Origin: CAYMJK01 sp043101635
GTDB taxonomy: Bacteria > Planctomycetota > Phycisphaerae > Phycisphaerales > UBA1924
Length of the DNA stretch: 14,184 nt
Direction: 5' to 3'
Assembly (NCBI GenBank): GCA_043101635.1
Contig: JBICIE010000226.1
Coordinates: 1-14,184 of the forward strand
Position numbers and translations under genes: made by a program. Every line of letters begins with the position of its first letter. The stretch's first letter is position 1. Below the pieces are notes generated by a model that saw nothing but the letters and a program-made list of their open reading frames with translations, searched no databases and was not told the origin of the DNA. Below are positions 1-8,700 of this stretch, piece after piece.

Positions 1-545
1 TGCTTGGCCGTTACGCAAGCTTTGGGGCCGATCGGCCCGCTGCCGCCCGCCGGCGCCGGCGCACGCTCTGCCGCGGCCTCCCGGGCGACCTCGATCGCCG
101 CGGCCAGTTCCTCGGCCCGAAGCGAGCCGATGAGGTATCGCTTCCCGCCCGCCACGATGCGCACGCCCTCGCCGCCGGAGACGTTCAGCACCAGGCCGTA
201 GCTGGCGCTGATGCGCACGCCCCATCCCCCACCCTCGCGCAGCGGGCTGTACCGGATCGCCTCGACCTCGTCGATCTGCTCGATGGGCACGCGCCGGCGG
301 ATCAGCGGACGCATCGTCACCGTGAGCGCTTCCTCGGACACCGTCGTGCGCATGCGCAGCGCGAAGATCGTCAGCGGGGCGACCGCCACGATCGCCACGA
401 TCACGAGCGAGCCCCGCGACGGAAGAGCCAACTGCACGACGCCCGCGGCCCCGGCAAGAGCGATGACCACCGCAGCCACGATCAGCAGGGCCACCCGGTT
501 CTGGTGGAAGCCCTGGACCTCCTCGAAGATCGCCCCATCCCGCAT
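1..545 (-). CDS. Membrane protein with PH-like domain (DUF6141-like), partial
   Basis: The reading frame opens at an ATG (complement 543-545) and stays open for 181 codons to the left edge, so the C-terminus is missing. Two hydrophobic segments are visible, about residues 18-41 and 46-63, separated by a short PSRG turn. A beta-rich region follows, with the phrases IEQIDEVEAIRYSPLRE, GGGWGVR, NVSGGEGVRI and YLIGSLRAEELAAAI. From memory this pattern (two membrane helices, then GGWG, NVSG and a GS.R.EEL.AAI end) matches small bacterial PH-like proteins of the DUF6141 type. Their biochemical role is not known. No Shine-Dalgarno sequence precedes the ATG. A TATCCT box lies five bases upstream, so the transcript may be leaderless. 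The gene is divergent from the 74-residue protein at 588. The last residues (GPKACVTAK) lie at the window edge and should be treated with caution. Confidence 0.72.
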   Translation of the reverse strand, partial: MRDGAIFEEVQGFHQNRVALLIVAAVVIALAGAAGVVQLALPSRGSLVIVAIVAVAPLTIFALRMRTTVSEEALTVTMRPLIRRRVPIEQIDEVEAIRYSPLREGGGWGVRISASYGLVLNVSGGEGVRIVAGGKRYLIGSLRAEELAAAIEVAREAAAERAPAPAGGSGPIGPKACVTAK

Positions 546-550
546 GGCTG

Positions 551-581
551 AGGATACGCCGCAAACCGCGGCGCGTATCAT
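551..581. promoter_or_regulatory. Divergent, near-palindromic promoter pair
   Basis: The 42 bases between the ATGs at 545 (-) and 588 (+) hold two outward-facing -10-like boxes. TATCCT on the minus strand (551-556) ends five bases from its ATG, and TATCAT on the plus strand (576-581) ends six bases from its ATG. The interval between them is an imperfect inverted repeat: GATACGCCGC at 553-562 pairs with GCGGCG..GTATC at 568-579, where two extra bases break the symmetry. Each -10 box therefore partly overlaps the position where the opposite promoter's -35 element would lie (GATACG in both directions). Neither gene has a ribosome binding site. Leaderless transcription is inferred, and the palindrome may equally be an operator. 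Confidence 0.45.
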
Positions 582-587
582 CTCCCC

Positions 588-812
588 ATGGCGGAGCGCA
601 AGACCATCATGCGGTCCCTCGGCGAGTTCGTCGGCCACATCACCAGGGCCGTCAAGACCGACCCCGCCGATCCCAACCGGCAGGAAGTGCGGCGCCAGGT
701 CGAGGAGCGCGAAGGCGAACTCGACGGGCGCAAGGTCACGCTGCGCCGCACCATCATCGAGGAAGTGCGCTTCGAGGATGATCGCGCTCAGCGCGAAGAT
801 CCGGGCTCGTAG
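588..812 (+). CDS. Small conserved-looking protein of unknown function (74 aa)
   Basis: The frame runs from ATG 588 to a TAG ending at 812. The product is 74 residues, highly charged and without a signal peptide or membrane segment, so it is probably cytosolic. It has an N-terminal SLGEFVGHITRAVKTDP stretch, a charged middle (EVRRQVEEREGELDGR) and a beta-like end (KVTLRRTIIEEVRF). I believe similar small proteins with a VTLRRTxIEEV ending occur in planctomycetes, but this is memory, not a search. No function is assigned. The start codon lies six bases after a TATCAT box with no Shine-Dalgarno sequence, which fits leaderless expression. Its 3' end overlaps the 3' end of the convergent KAS gene by 25 bases. 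Coding status rests on the balanced composition and the promoter placement. Confidence 0.6.
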   Translation: MAERKTIMRSLGEFVGHITRAVKTDPADPNRQEVRRQVEEREGELDGRKVTLRRTIIEEVRFEDDRAQREDPGS

Positions 813-2104
813 GGCGCCCGCAGCGCCAGCGCCGCGTTCTTCGCCCCGAACGCCAGGCAGTTGATCATTGCCAGCCGCGACCGGCGCTCCAGTTCCGGCG
901 CTGTGTTCGGCGTGTAATCGAGATCACAGTCCGGATCCGGCTCCTCCATGTTGATCGTCGGCGCAACGAACGGCCGCCCCTCATCGCCGGCGCAGACGGG
1001 ATTCATGCCGATCAGCGTCGCCACCAGCGCCGCCATGCCGCAGGCGCCCTGAGGATGGCCAATCTGGCCCTTGACGCTCGTGCCGCGCAGCCGCCGGGCG
1101 TGCTCGCCGAAGGCCAGCTTCACCGCCCGCGTCTCCAGCGCGTCGTTGAGCTGCGTCGCCGTGCCGTGGTAGTGGATCAGTTCGAACTCGTCCATCCCGG
1201 CGCCGGCGTCGGCAGCGCACAGGCGCATGGCCCGGGCGCACTCGGCCATGTCCGGGTCGGGTCGCACGCGGTGATATGCGTCGCAGGTCACGCCGTAGCC
1301 GGCAAGCTCGCCGATGATCGGCGCCCCGCGAAGGCGCGCGTGCGCCTCGCGCTCCAGCGTGATCGCCCAGGCGCCCTCGCCGAGCACGAACCCGTCGCGC
1401 CTGCGATCGAACGGCCGGCTCGCCCCCGCGGCCACCTCGGCGTCGCCGGCGCAGTCCAGCGGCGTGATCACGCCGAGCGCTTCCATGCTCTCGAAGACCT
1501 CGGAGCGCAGATGCGCATCCGCCCCCACCACCACCATCGCCTCCGGCGCCCCAGGGCGCTGCGAGCGCAGCAGTTCCAGCGCCAGCCCGCAGGCGTCGCT
1601 GGCGCTGGCGCACCCGTCGCTGACGCACAGAGACGGCCCGTGCAGGCCGAGCCGGATGGACAACTCGCCCGAGAGATTGCCATGCGTGGCGTTGGTCAGG
1701 GCCCACATGCTCATCCGCCGGCCCTCGCGCCGGCGATCGAACTGGTCGATCGTGAAGTCGATGCCTCCCGCCCCCGTGCCCAGCGCCAGCCCGATGCCGC
1801 GGGCGGCCTCGACATCCTCGACGCGGGTGGTCAGTCCGCTCCGGCGCATGGCCTCCTCTGCCGCCGCCAGGGCCATCGGGACCATCCGAGGCAGCTTCTC
1901 CGCCTCGGCCGTGCGCATCACCGAAGCCGGGTCCCAGCCAGCGCAGTCGGCCCCCACCGTCGAGGCGTGCCCTCCCGGCTCAATCCGCAGCGGACGCACC
2001 CCGCTGGCGCCCGCCCGAAGCCCATGAGCCATCGCCGCAAGCCCTATTCCGATCGGCGAGACGGCCCCGGCGCCGGTGATCACGATGCGAGGTCGATCCG
2101 CCAC
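788..2104 (-). CDS. Beta-ketoacyl-[acyl-carrier-protein] synthase, FabF/KAS II-like
   Basis: This 438-residue thiolase-fold condensing enzyme would join an acyl thioester to a malonyl-ACP extender in fatty-acid or polyketide-like synthesis in the cytosol. The N-terminus (RIVITGAGAVSPIG) is typical. The nucleophile is Cys165 in SDGCASASDA. The two catalytic histidines are His313 (HGTATQLND) and His350 (GQIGHPQGACG), with the conserved Lys345 just before. DGFVLGEGA is at about 237-245. All catalytic residues are present, so it should be active. SDGC replaces the usual STAC, which hints at a divergent branch rather than housekeeping FabF (about 412 residues). The start is GTG, preceded by a good GGAGG four bases upstream. 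No ACP, FabD, FabG or dehydratase gene adjoins it, so its pathway cannot be read from context. A chain-length-factor role is unlikely because the Cys is present. Confidence 0.9.
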   Translation of the reverse strand: MADRPRIVITGAGAVSPIGIGLAAMAHGLRAGASGVRPLRIEPGGHASTVGADCAGWDPASVMRTAEAEKLPRMVPMALAAAEEAMRRSGLTTRVEDVEAARGIGLALGTGAGGIDFTIDQFDRRREGRRMSMWALTNATHGNLSGELSIRLGLHGPSLCVSDGCASASDACGLALELLRSQRPGAPEAMVVVGADAHLRSEVFESMEALGVITPLDCAGDAEVAAGASRPFDRRRDGFVLGEGAWAITLEREAHARLRGAPIIGELAGYGVTCDAYHRVRPDPDMAECARAMRLCAADAGAGMDEFELIHYHGTATQLNDALETRAVKLAFGEHARRLRGTSVKGQIGHPQGACGMAALVATLIGMNPVCAGDEGRPFVAPTINMEEPDPDCDLDYTPNTAPELERRSRLAMINCLAFGAKNAALALRAPYEPGSSR

Positions 2105-2176
2105 TGGCCCTCCAGAGCCCGGCGGGCGGCCGGGCAGTCGATCATTGCCACCTGCGGCAGTTCGCAGCCCGGGGCG

Positions 2177-2182
2177 TATCGT
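2177..2182 (+). promoter_or_regulatory. -10-like box TATCGT before the TPR/LptE pair
   Basis: TATCGT ends eight bases before the ATG at 2191 in a GC-rich gap. No Shine-Dalgarno sequence lies between box and start, and no convincing -35 element is found at 16-18 bases upstream. The position predicts a transcript beginning within about two bases of the ATG. This is inferred from spacing alone. Confidence 0.35.
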
Positions 2183-2190
2183 TGCAGCCG

Positions 2191-3162
2191 ATGCGACTGC
2201 TCCTCGCGCTGCTGCTGACGCTGCCCCTGGCGCCCGACGCCGGCGCCCAGCACAACCAGTACACGCTGACCGAGGAAGGCCAGTGGGAGCTGGCCGCCGC
2301 GCCCACCGACCCCGACGAGCTCTTTCTCGCCGAGGCGGCCCGCCTGATCAACGACGGCCGCCCCGGCCGGGCCCGCACCCAGCTCAACGAGTGGATCCGG
2401 CGCAACAACTTCAGCGACAACCCCTGGCTGCCGACGGCGCTGCGCCTGCGCGGGGAGGCCAAGCTCGCCGCGGGCAACGAATGGGACGCCCTGTACGACT
2501 TCGAGGAGGTCGCCCTGGCCTTTCCCGAGTCGCCCGAGTATGTCACGGTGATCGAACGCGAATTCGACATCGCCGCCGACTACCTGCGGGGCAAGAAGCG
2601 CAAGATCCTCGGCCTGCGGATCGTCAGCGCCTACAGCACCGGCGTGGAGATCATGATCCGCGTCGTGGAGCGCCTGCCGCAGTCCACCCTGGCCGAGGAG
2701 TCCTTTCGCGAGCTGGCCCAGTACTTCCTGCGCCAGCGCGACCTCGCCAGCGCCGCCCTGGTGGGTCAGAAGTTCGATGAGCACTTCGCCACCAGCGCCA
2801 TGAGCCGCGACATGCTCCTGCTGCGCATCACCACCAACTGGGCCCGCTTCAAGGGGCCTCGCTACAACGGCGCGGCCCTGGTCGAGACCCGGGCCCTGGC
2901 GGAACGCTACCTGGAGGAGTATCCCACCGACGAGAACCGCTCGCGCATCGAGGCCATCCTCGTCCGCGTCGACAACTCCGCCGGCGAGCACATGCTCGAG
3001 AAGGCGCGCTGGTATCTTCAGCGCGGGGACACCACCTCGGCCCGCTTTACGCTGCAACGGCTGCTGCGCCGCCACCCCGAGACCGCCGCCACGGCGGAGG
3101 CGATGCAGATCATGGAGGACCGCGGCTGGCTCGACATCGTCGAGCAGGGCGCCGCCCCATGA
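2191..3162 (+). CDS. Secreted TPR-type protein, BamD-like outer membrane assembly factor
   Basis: The product is 323 residues from ATG 2191. A TTG at 2182 is in frame, but the signal peptide fits the ATG better. Residues 1-19 (MRLLLALLLTLPLAPDAGA) form a signal peptide with cleavage before Gln20. There is no lipobox cysteine, so unlike true BamD it should be a soluble periplasmic protein. The rest is helical, with TPR-like pairs: LFLAEAARLINDGRPGRARTQ, then ALRLRGEAKLAAGNEWDALYDFE, a central part with STLAEESFRELAQYF, and a C-terminal unit ARWYLQRGDTTSARFTLQRLL. This spacing resembles BamD/YfiO-type proteins, which help insert beta-barrels into the outer membrane. Its stop codon overlaps the start of the LptE-like gene (ATGA), so the two are probably made together. 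The BamD assignment is an analogy; a different periplasmic TPR scaffold is possible. Confidence 0.72.
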   Translation: MRLLLALLLTLPLAPDAGAQHNQYTLTEEGQWELAAAPTDPDELFLAEAARLINDGRPGRARTQLNEWIRRNNFSDNPWLPTALRLRGEAKLAAGNEWDALYDFEEVALAFPESPEYVTVIEREFDIAADYLRGKKRKILGLRIVSAYSTGVEIMIRVVERLPQSTLAEESFRELAQYFLRQRDLASAALVGQKFDEHFATSAMSRDMLLLRITTNWARFKGPRYNGAALVETRALAERYLEEYPTDENRSRIEAILVRVDNSAGEHMLEKARWYLQRGDTTSARFTLQRLLRRHPETAATAEAMQIMEDRGWLDIVEQGAAP

Positions 3163-3677
3163 CCACGCGCCGGGCCATCTGCATCCTGCTGGCGGCCTGC
3201 CTGCCGGGCGCCTGCTCCGGAGGCCGCGGGGCCGGATACACCCTCAGCGGCGCCTACCCGAGCGACATCTCCACCGTCGCCGTCGAGATGTTCCGCAATG
3301 ACACCTACGAGGTCGGGCTGGAGGCCGAACTCGCCGAGGCCATCGTCAAGGAGATGCAGCGCGTCACGCCGTGGGCCGTCACCAGCGCGCAGCGGGCCGA
3401 GGCCCGCCTCACCGGAGAAGTACGCAGCGTCGACCTCCGCGCCGTCTCCGTCCAGCGCGGCACCGGCCTGACGCAGGAACTGGCATACCGGATCACCGTC
3501 AACTTCCGCTTCGAGGACGCCCGCTCCGGCGAGCCCCGCGTCGTCCGCCTCGGCTTCACCGGGCAGGAGACCTTCGTGCCGGTCCGCGGCACGGGGGACC
3601 GCATTGGCGTGGGCCGATCGGGCGCAATCAACCGTCTGGCGCAGGAGATCGTGGCCCAGTTGCGGTCCGATTTCTGA
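3159..3677 (+). CDS. lptE: LptE-like LPS-assembly lipoprotein
   Basis: This is a 172-residue exported lipoprotein. The N-terminus has a twin arginine, a short hydrophobic core, and two candidate lipid-anchoring cysteines: Cys14 after LAA, the more canonical lipobox, and Cys19 after PGA. The mature part begins with GYTLSGAYPSDISTVAVEMF, the LptE signature of a GY.L.G..P..I..VAV.MF beta strand, followed by RNDTYEVGLEAELAEAIVKE. Strands containing ARLTGEVRSVDLRAV and ELAYRITVNFRFED and a C-terminal helix complete the small alpha/beta fold. In the family, LptE plugs the LptD barrel and helps place lipopolysaccharide in the outer membrane. The ATGA overlap with the upstream TPR gene implies translational coupling. 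No lptD gene is in the window. The symbol rests on family-level similarity. Confidence 0.8.
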   Translation: MTTRRAICILLAACLPGACSGGRGAGYTLSGAYPSDISTVAVEMFRNDTYEVGLEAELAEAIVKEMQRVTPWAVTSAQRAEARLTGEVRSVDLRAVSVQRGTGLTQELAYRITVNFRFEDARSGEPRVVRLGFTGQETFVPVRGTGDRIGVGRSGAINRLAQEIVAQLRSDF

Positions 3678-3694
3678 TCCCGCTGGCGCGCTAA

Positions 3695-3710
3695 CCTCCC
3701 ATATTGGAGG
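3695..3710 (+). terminator. Hairpin after the LptE-like gene
   Basis: CCTCC (3695-3699) pairs with GGAGG (3706-3710) around a six-base CATATT loop, starting 17 bases after the LptE stop codon. No T-tract follows, so this would be a weak intrinsic terminator or an mRNA-end stabiliser. The gap of about 170 bases to ftsH contains no other clear signal. Confidence 0.3.
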
Positions 3711-3849
3711 CCCGAACAGTGGCCGCCGGGCCCGCCTGGGGCGGATTTGCGGTGTTCATTTCGCCCTCGCGAGCGGATCCAGCGGCCCGAAACGCCGAAC
3801 AAACCAGGACGCCAACCCGTTCAACAGACGAACCGGCGAGAATCTGCTG

Positions 3850-5874
<2,025 letters not shown>

Positions 5875-5901
5875 TCCTGCCGCAAGACGGGCGCCTGCCG
5901 C

Positions 5902-5917
5902 CCCCCGGAATCGGGGG
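5902..5917 (+). terminator. GC hairpin after ftsH
   Basis: CCCCCG (5902-5907) pairs perfectly with CGGGGG (5912-5917) around a GAAT tetraloop, beginning 28 bases after the ftsH stop and ahead of the next promoter. The stem is strong, but no T-tract follows. Its position between the ftsH stop and the HAF promoter supports a terminator role. Confidence 0.42.
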
Positions 5918-5952
5918 CTCAACCGTGCAATCTGCGCGCGCTGAGAAGCCCC

Positions 5953-5981
5953 TTGTGCATGCCGGCGGCTTCCGGTACACT
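5953..5981 (+). promoter_or_regulatory. Sigma70-like promoter of the HAF-repeat gene
   Basis: TTGTGC (5953-5958) and TACACT (5976-5981) are separated by exactly 17 bases. They match the TTGACA and TATAAT consensus at four of six positions each. The predicted start near 5988 gives a leader of about 36 bases ending in AAGGAGA (6011-6017), six bases before ATG 6024. This is the most complete promoter plus ribosome-site arrangement in the window. Confidence 0.6.
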
Positions 5982-6023
5982 GGGCGCGGGGTTTCGCAGC
6001 CGGATCATCCAAGGAGACGCACC

Positions 6024-8234
6024 ATGCCATCTCCCCGCCCACACCGCGCCGTGCTGGCCGCACTCGCCGCCTGCGCCGGCGCCGCCCACGCGCAGGACCA
6101 GGCCACCATCTGGGGCCTGGGCGACTTCTCCATCACCCGGTTTGACGGGAATCGCCTGGCGCCGGACGGCTCGGCCATCGCGGGACGCATCTACGACGTC
6201 GTTGACAGCGCCGCCGTGCTCGTCCCCGGCCTGCCACCTGCGGCACTTGCCGGATTCGGGGGTGACGCCGAGGCGTTCGGCATCGGACTTGGACCGAGCG
6301 GTTATGTCATTGCGGGCGAAGCCCGGCACACCAGCGGCGATCCCGAGGCCTTCCGCTGGACAGCGAACGACGGCGTGCGCGGGCTGGGCGATCTGCCCGG
6401 TGGTAGATTCGGCAGCAGTGTTTATGGCGTCAGTGATGACGGTCGCGTTCTTGTGGGTACCGGGAACTCAGCCGCGGGATATGAGGCGCTGCGATGGACT
6501 GAAAAGGACGGACTGGTCGGACTTGGTGGCCTTCCCGGTAGCGTTTTCGGAAGTGGCGCAGGATCGACGAACCACGATGGCAGTGTCATAGCCGGCGCAA
6601 GCAGAACGAGCGTTGCGGATTGGACGGCGATCATCTGGACGCCATCGCAGGGGATGGTCCCGCTCCCGCTCCGATCCGATGTGCGCACCGCTGCCATAGC
6701 GGACATCTCAGCCGATGGAACGGTTGTCGTAGGCGAAGCAACGTTGGTATCCGGTGGACGCGAGGCCTTCCGCTCGCGCGACCTCGGTGACATGACCCTT
6801 CTGGGCCGGCTCCCGGCAGGGCTGCCTGTAAGAGCAGAAGCCACGAATGCAGATGGCTCGATCGTGGTCGGCTACGAGGGACTTGAAGTCATCTATCGGC
6901 CGTTCATCTGGACCATGTGGAGCGGCATCGAGGATCTCAATGACTTCCTGCCGCGCCGGTACGGCCTCGACCTCAGCGGCTGGGAGTTGAGGCGCGTCAC
7001 CGACATTTCGCCCGATGGTCGCACGCTCATCGGCGACGGCAAGCCCGAGGCGTGGATCATCCGGCTGCCCGAAGCGCCGATATGCCGGGCCGACGTCACG
7101 CGCGACGGCGCCTTGGACGTCTTTGACTTCATCGAATACCAGAACCTCTTCGCCGACGGCTGCACGCAGCCGCCTGCCGTGTTCCGCGGCGCCGGTCAGA
7201 TCAGTGCAATCTATGGACTCACGACCGATGGTGATCTCGTGGCCGGCGCCACCGAAGCCCCGGATCATGTCGCGCTCGCAGGTCGCCTCGGCCTTCCCCT
7301 CACCCGTATCGGTACGCCATCAGACATGCGCTGGGAGGCCAGCGCGATCACCCGCAGGCAGGCAGATGGCGCAACGTTCGTCGTTGGAACCCAGCGGAGC
7401 GCATCGGGAGAACTCGAGGGATTCCGATGGTCCCGCGACGAGGGCTTCCGAATGCTCGGCGACCTCCCGGGCGGACGATTCCAGAGCGAGGCGATGGACA
7501 TCAGCGACACCGGAGTCATCGTGGGCTACAGCGCCCCCGATTCCGCATTGTTCGAAGCGTATCGCTGGACCGACGCGGAGGGCATGATCGGCCTTGGCAC
7601 GCTCAGTTCAAGCAGTATCGCCAATGCTGTGAGCGCGGATGGATCGGTCATCGTCGGCTGGGCCGGAATGCCGACGGGCCACCAGGCCTTCCGGTGGACC
7701 GAGACGGAGGGCCTCGTTGGCCTGGGTGTGCCCGACGGAGCGAGCCTGACGTACGCCAACGGGCTATCCGACGGCGGTCAGTTCATCGTCGGCGAAGTTG
7801 TCATCGGCACAACCAGCCTCGCCTTCCGCTGGACCGAGTCAGGCGGGTACGAAATCCTCGGCGCCCCGCCCGGCAAGACTCGCGTCGCCGCATACGACGT
7901 CTCCGCCGATGGCGCCACCGTCGTCGGCGGACAGACGCTCCTGGGTGACGGCGAGGCGTTCATCTGGACCGAATCGCTCGGCATGCGCGATCTCAAGGAC
8001 TACCTCCAGGCTGAACACGGGCTCGACCTGTCCAACTGGGTCCTCTACGCGGCCACAGCCATCAGCGCCGACGGACGCACCATCGTCGGCCGCGGCAAGA
8101 ACGGTGGCCGCCTCGAAGGCTGGAGCGTCACCTTCCCCGCCCCCGACTGTCCCGCCGACTTCGATCATGATGGCGAATTGACCCTCTTCGACTTCCTCGC
8201 CTTTGCGAACCTGTTCGCTGCGGGGTGCGACTGA
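6024..8234 (+). CDS. Secreted HAF-repeat protein with two dockerin-like motifs
   Basis: The product is 736 residues. AAGGAGA six bases upstream fixes the ATG. Residues 1-23 are a signal peptide ending AHA, with Gln24 as the mature N-terminus. The body repeats a unit of the form AFRWT..G...LG.LPGG......A..IS.DG..VVG, the HAF-family extracellular repeat thought to form beta-propeller-like folds. The chain consists of two homologous halves. Each closes with GLDLS.W, IS.DGRT and then a Cys-bounded EF-hand motif: Cys354-Cys380 (DVFDFIEYQNLF) and Cys709-Cys735 (LFDFLAFANLF). The second motif has a full calcium loop (Asp712, 714, 716, 723). The first has Thr359 where Asp or Asn is expected. Such C-terminal motifs resemble the GC-type dockerin domain of planctomycete secreted proteins and may anchor or assemble them. 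One repeat in the first half (EAFRSRDLG) has lost the WT. GC content at third positions looks lower than in neighbouring genes. Ligand or substrate is unknown. Confidence 0.88.
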   Translation: MPSPRPHRAVLAALAACAGAAHAQDQATIWGLGDFSITRFDGNRLAPDGSAIAGRIYDVVDSAAVLVPGLPPAALAGFGGDAEAFGIGLGPSGYVIAGEARHTSGDPEAFRWTANDGVRGLGDLPGGRFGSSVYGVSDDGRVLVGTGNSAAGYEALRWTEKDGLVGLGGLPGSVFGSGAGSTNHDGSVIAGASRTSVADWTAIIWTPSQGMVPLPLRSDVRTAAIADISADGTVVVGEATLVSGGREAFRSRDLGDMTLLGRLPAGLPVRAEATNADGSIVVGYEGLEVIYRPFIWTMWSGIEDLNDFLPRRYGLDLSGWELRRVTDISPDGRTLIGDGKPEAWIIRLPEAPICRADVTRDGALDVFDFIEYQNLFADGCTQPPAVFRGAGQISAIYGLTTDGDLVAGATEAPDHVALAGRLGLPLTRIGTPSDMRWEASAITRRQADGATFVVGTQRSASGELEGFRWSRDEGFRMLGDLPGGRFQSEAMDISDTGVIVGYSAPDSALFEAYRWTDAEGMIGLGTLSSSSIANAVSADGSVIVGWAGMPTGHQAFRWTETEGLVGLGVPDGASLTYANGLSDGGQFIVGEVVIGTTSLAFRWTESGGYEILGAPPGKTRVAAYDVSADGATVVGGQTLLGDGEAFIWTESLGMRDLKDYLQAEHGLDLSNWVLYAATAISADGRTIVGRGKNGGRLEGWSVTFPAPDCPADFDHDGELTLFDFLAFANLFAAGCD

Positions 8235-8272
8235 CACGGGCTCCGCGCGCCGCCGCGTCTGCTGTTCGCCCC

Positions 8273-8286
8273 GCTGCGCCCGCAGC
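8273..8286 (+). other. Short palindrome after the HAF gene
   Basis: GCTGCG (8273-8278) and CGCAGC (8281-8286) are perfect inverted copies separated by two bases, 38 bases past the HAF stop codon. It could be a small terminator-type hairpin, but no T-tract follows and short palindromes are common at this GC content. The rest of the 111-base gap holds only the promoter described next. Confidence 0.2.
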
Positions 8287-8311
8287 GACCATCGTTCACC
8301 GTTCATCGTCA

Positions 8312-8340
8312 TGGACTGCGCGCGCACGCCGCGGTACCGT
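8312..8340 (+). promoter_or_regulatory. Possible promoter of the 102-aa gene
   Basis: TGGACT (8312-8317, four of six to TTGACA) and TACCGT (8335-8340) are 17 bases apart. The -10-like box ends five bases before ATG 8346 and there is no Shine-Dalgarno sequence, so transcription would begin at or next to the start codon. Confidence 0.42.
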
Positions 8341-8345
8341 CGCGC

Positions 8346-8654
8346 ATGGACCCCCAGTCGATCCGGCGGATGACGCAACTCGAACTCGCCGCGCACTGCG
8401 CCCGCTACCCCGAGTCGCACATCTGGGGCGACCACCGGCGCTACCTCGATGTCGCCGCGGCGTGGCCGATGTGGGAGGCCGCCTGCCACGACCGCCCCAC
8501 CTGGGTGCTCCGGGCCCAGGGCGACAGCGTCATCGTGCTGGCCCGTCGCCCCGGCGCCGACCTGGTCGTAGTCCCATCCGGCGCGCCCGCCGAGGCGATC
8601 CAGCGGGCCTTTCTCCTGTCCCGCATCGCCCGCCCGCAAATTGCCCGCCCATGA
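8346..8654 (+). CDS. Small protein of unknown function (102 aa)
   Basis: The frame runs from ATG 8346 to TGA 8654. The product is a soluble-looking protein with no signal peptide. It has a helical first half with the aromatic-rich stretches HCARYPESHIWGDHRRYLD and AAAWPMWEAACHDRP, and a beta-like second half (TWVLRAQGDSVIVLARR, then GADLVVVPSGAPAEAIQRAFL). The even spread of Trp, His and Tyr and the alternating hydrophobic pattern look like a folded protein rather than chance translation. I do not recognise the family. It lies between the HAF gene and a lipoprotein gene on the same strand, 46 bases before the latter. The absence of a ribosome site and a -10-like box five bases upstream point to leaderless translation. 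Confidence 0.6.
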   Translation: MDPQSIRRMTQLELAAHCARYPESHIWGDHRRYLDVAAAWPMWEAACHDRPTWVLRAQGDSVIVLARRPGADLVVVPSGAPAEAIQRAFLLSRIARPQIARP

Positions 8655-8688
8655 ACCGCCGACCGGCGGCCCGGGCCCCCGCTTGCGG

Positions 8689-8694
8689 TATGAT
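8689..8694 (+). promoter_or_regulatory. -10-like box TATGAT before the lipoprotein gene
   Basis: TATGAT, five of six to the consensus, ends six bases before the GTG at 8701. That spacing puts the expected transcription start on the start codon itself. No -35 element is recognisable in the GC-rich stretch upstream. No Shine-Dalgarno sequence is present. Confidence 0.45.
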
Positions 8695-8700
8695 GGCCTT

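Noticed and set aside
2..20. Small inverted repeat GCTTG/CAAGC at the left edge, possible second fold-back
   Set aside because: A five-base stem is too short to distinguish from chance, and the PH-like reading frame continues through it.
211..864. Plus-strand frame of about 217 codons at the left end
   Set aside because: It is Ser/Arg/Ala/Pro-rich and overlaps three better-supported genes: the PH-like protein, the 74-residue protein and the end of the ketosynthase gene.
3604..3849. Upstream in-frame start for ftsH
   Set aside because: It would overlap the LptE-like gene and add residues unlike any FtsH N-terminus.
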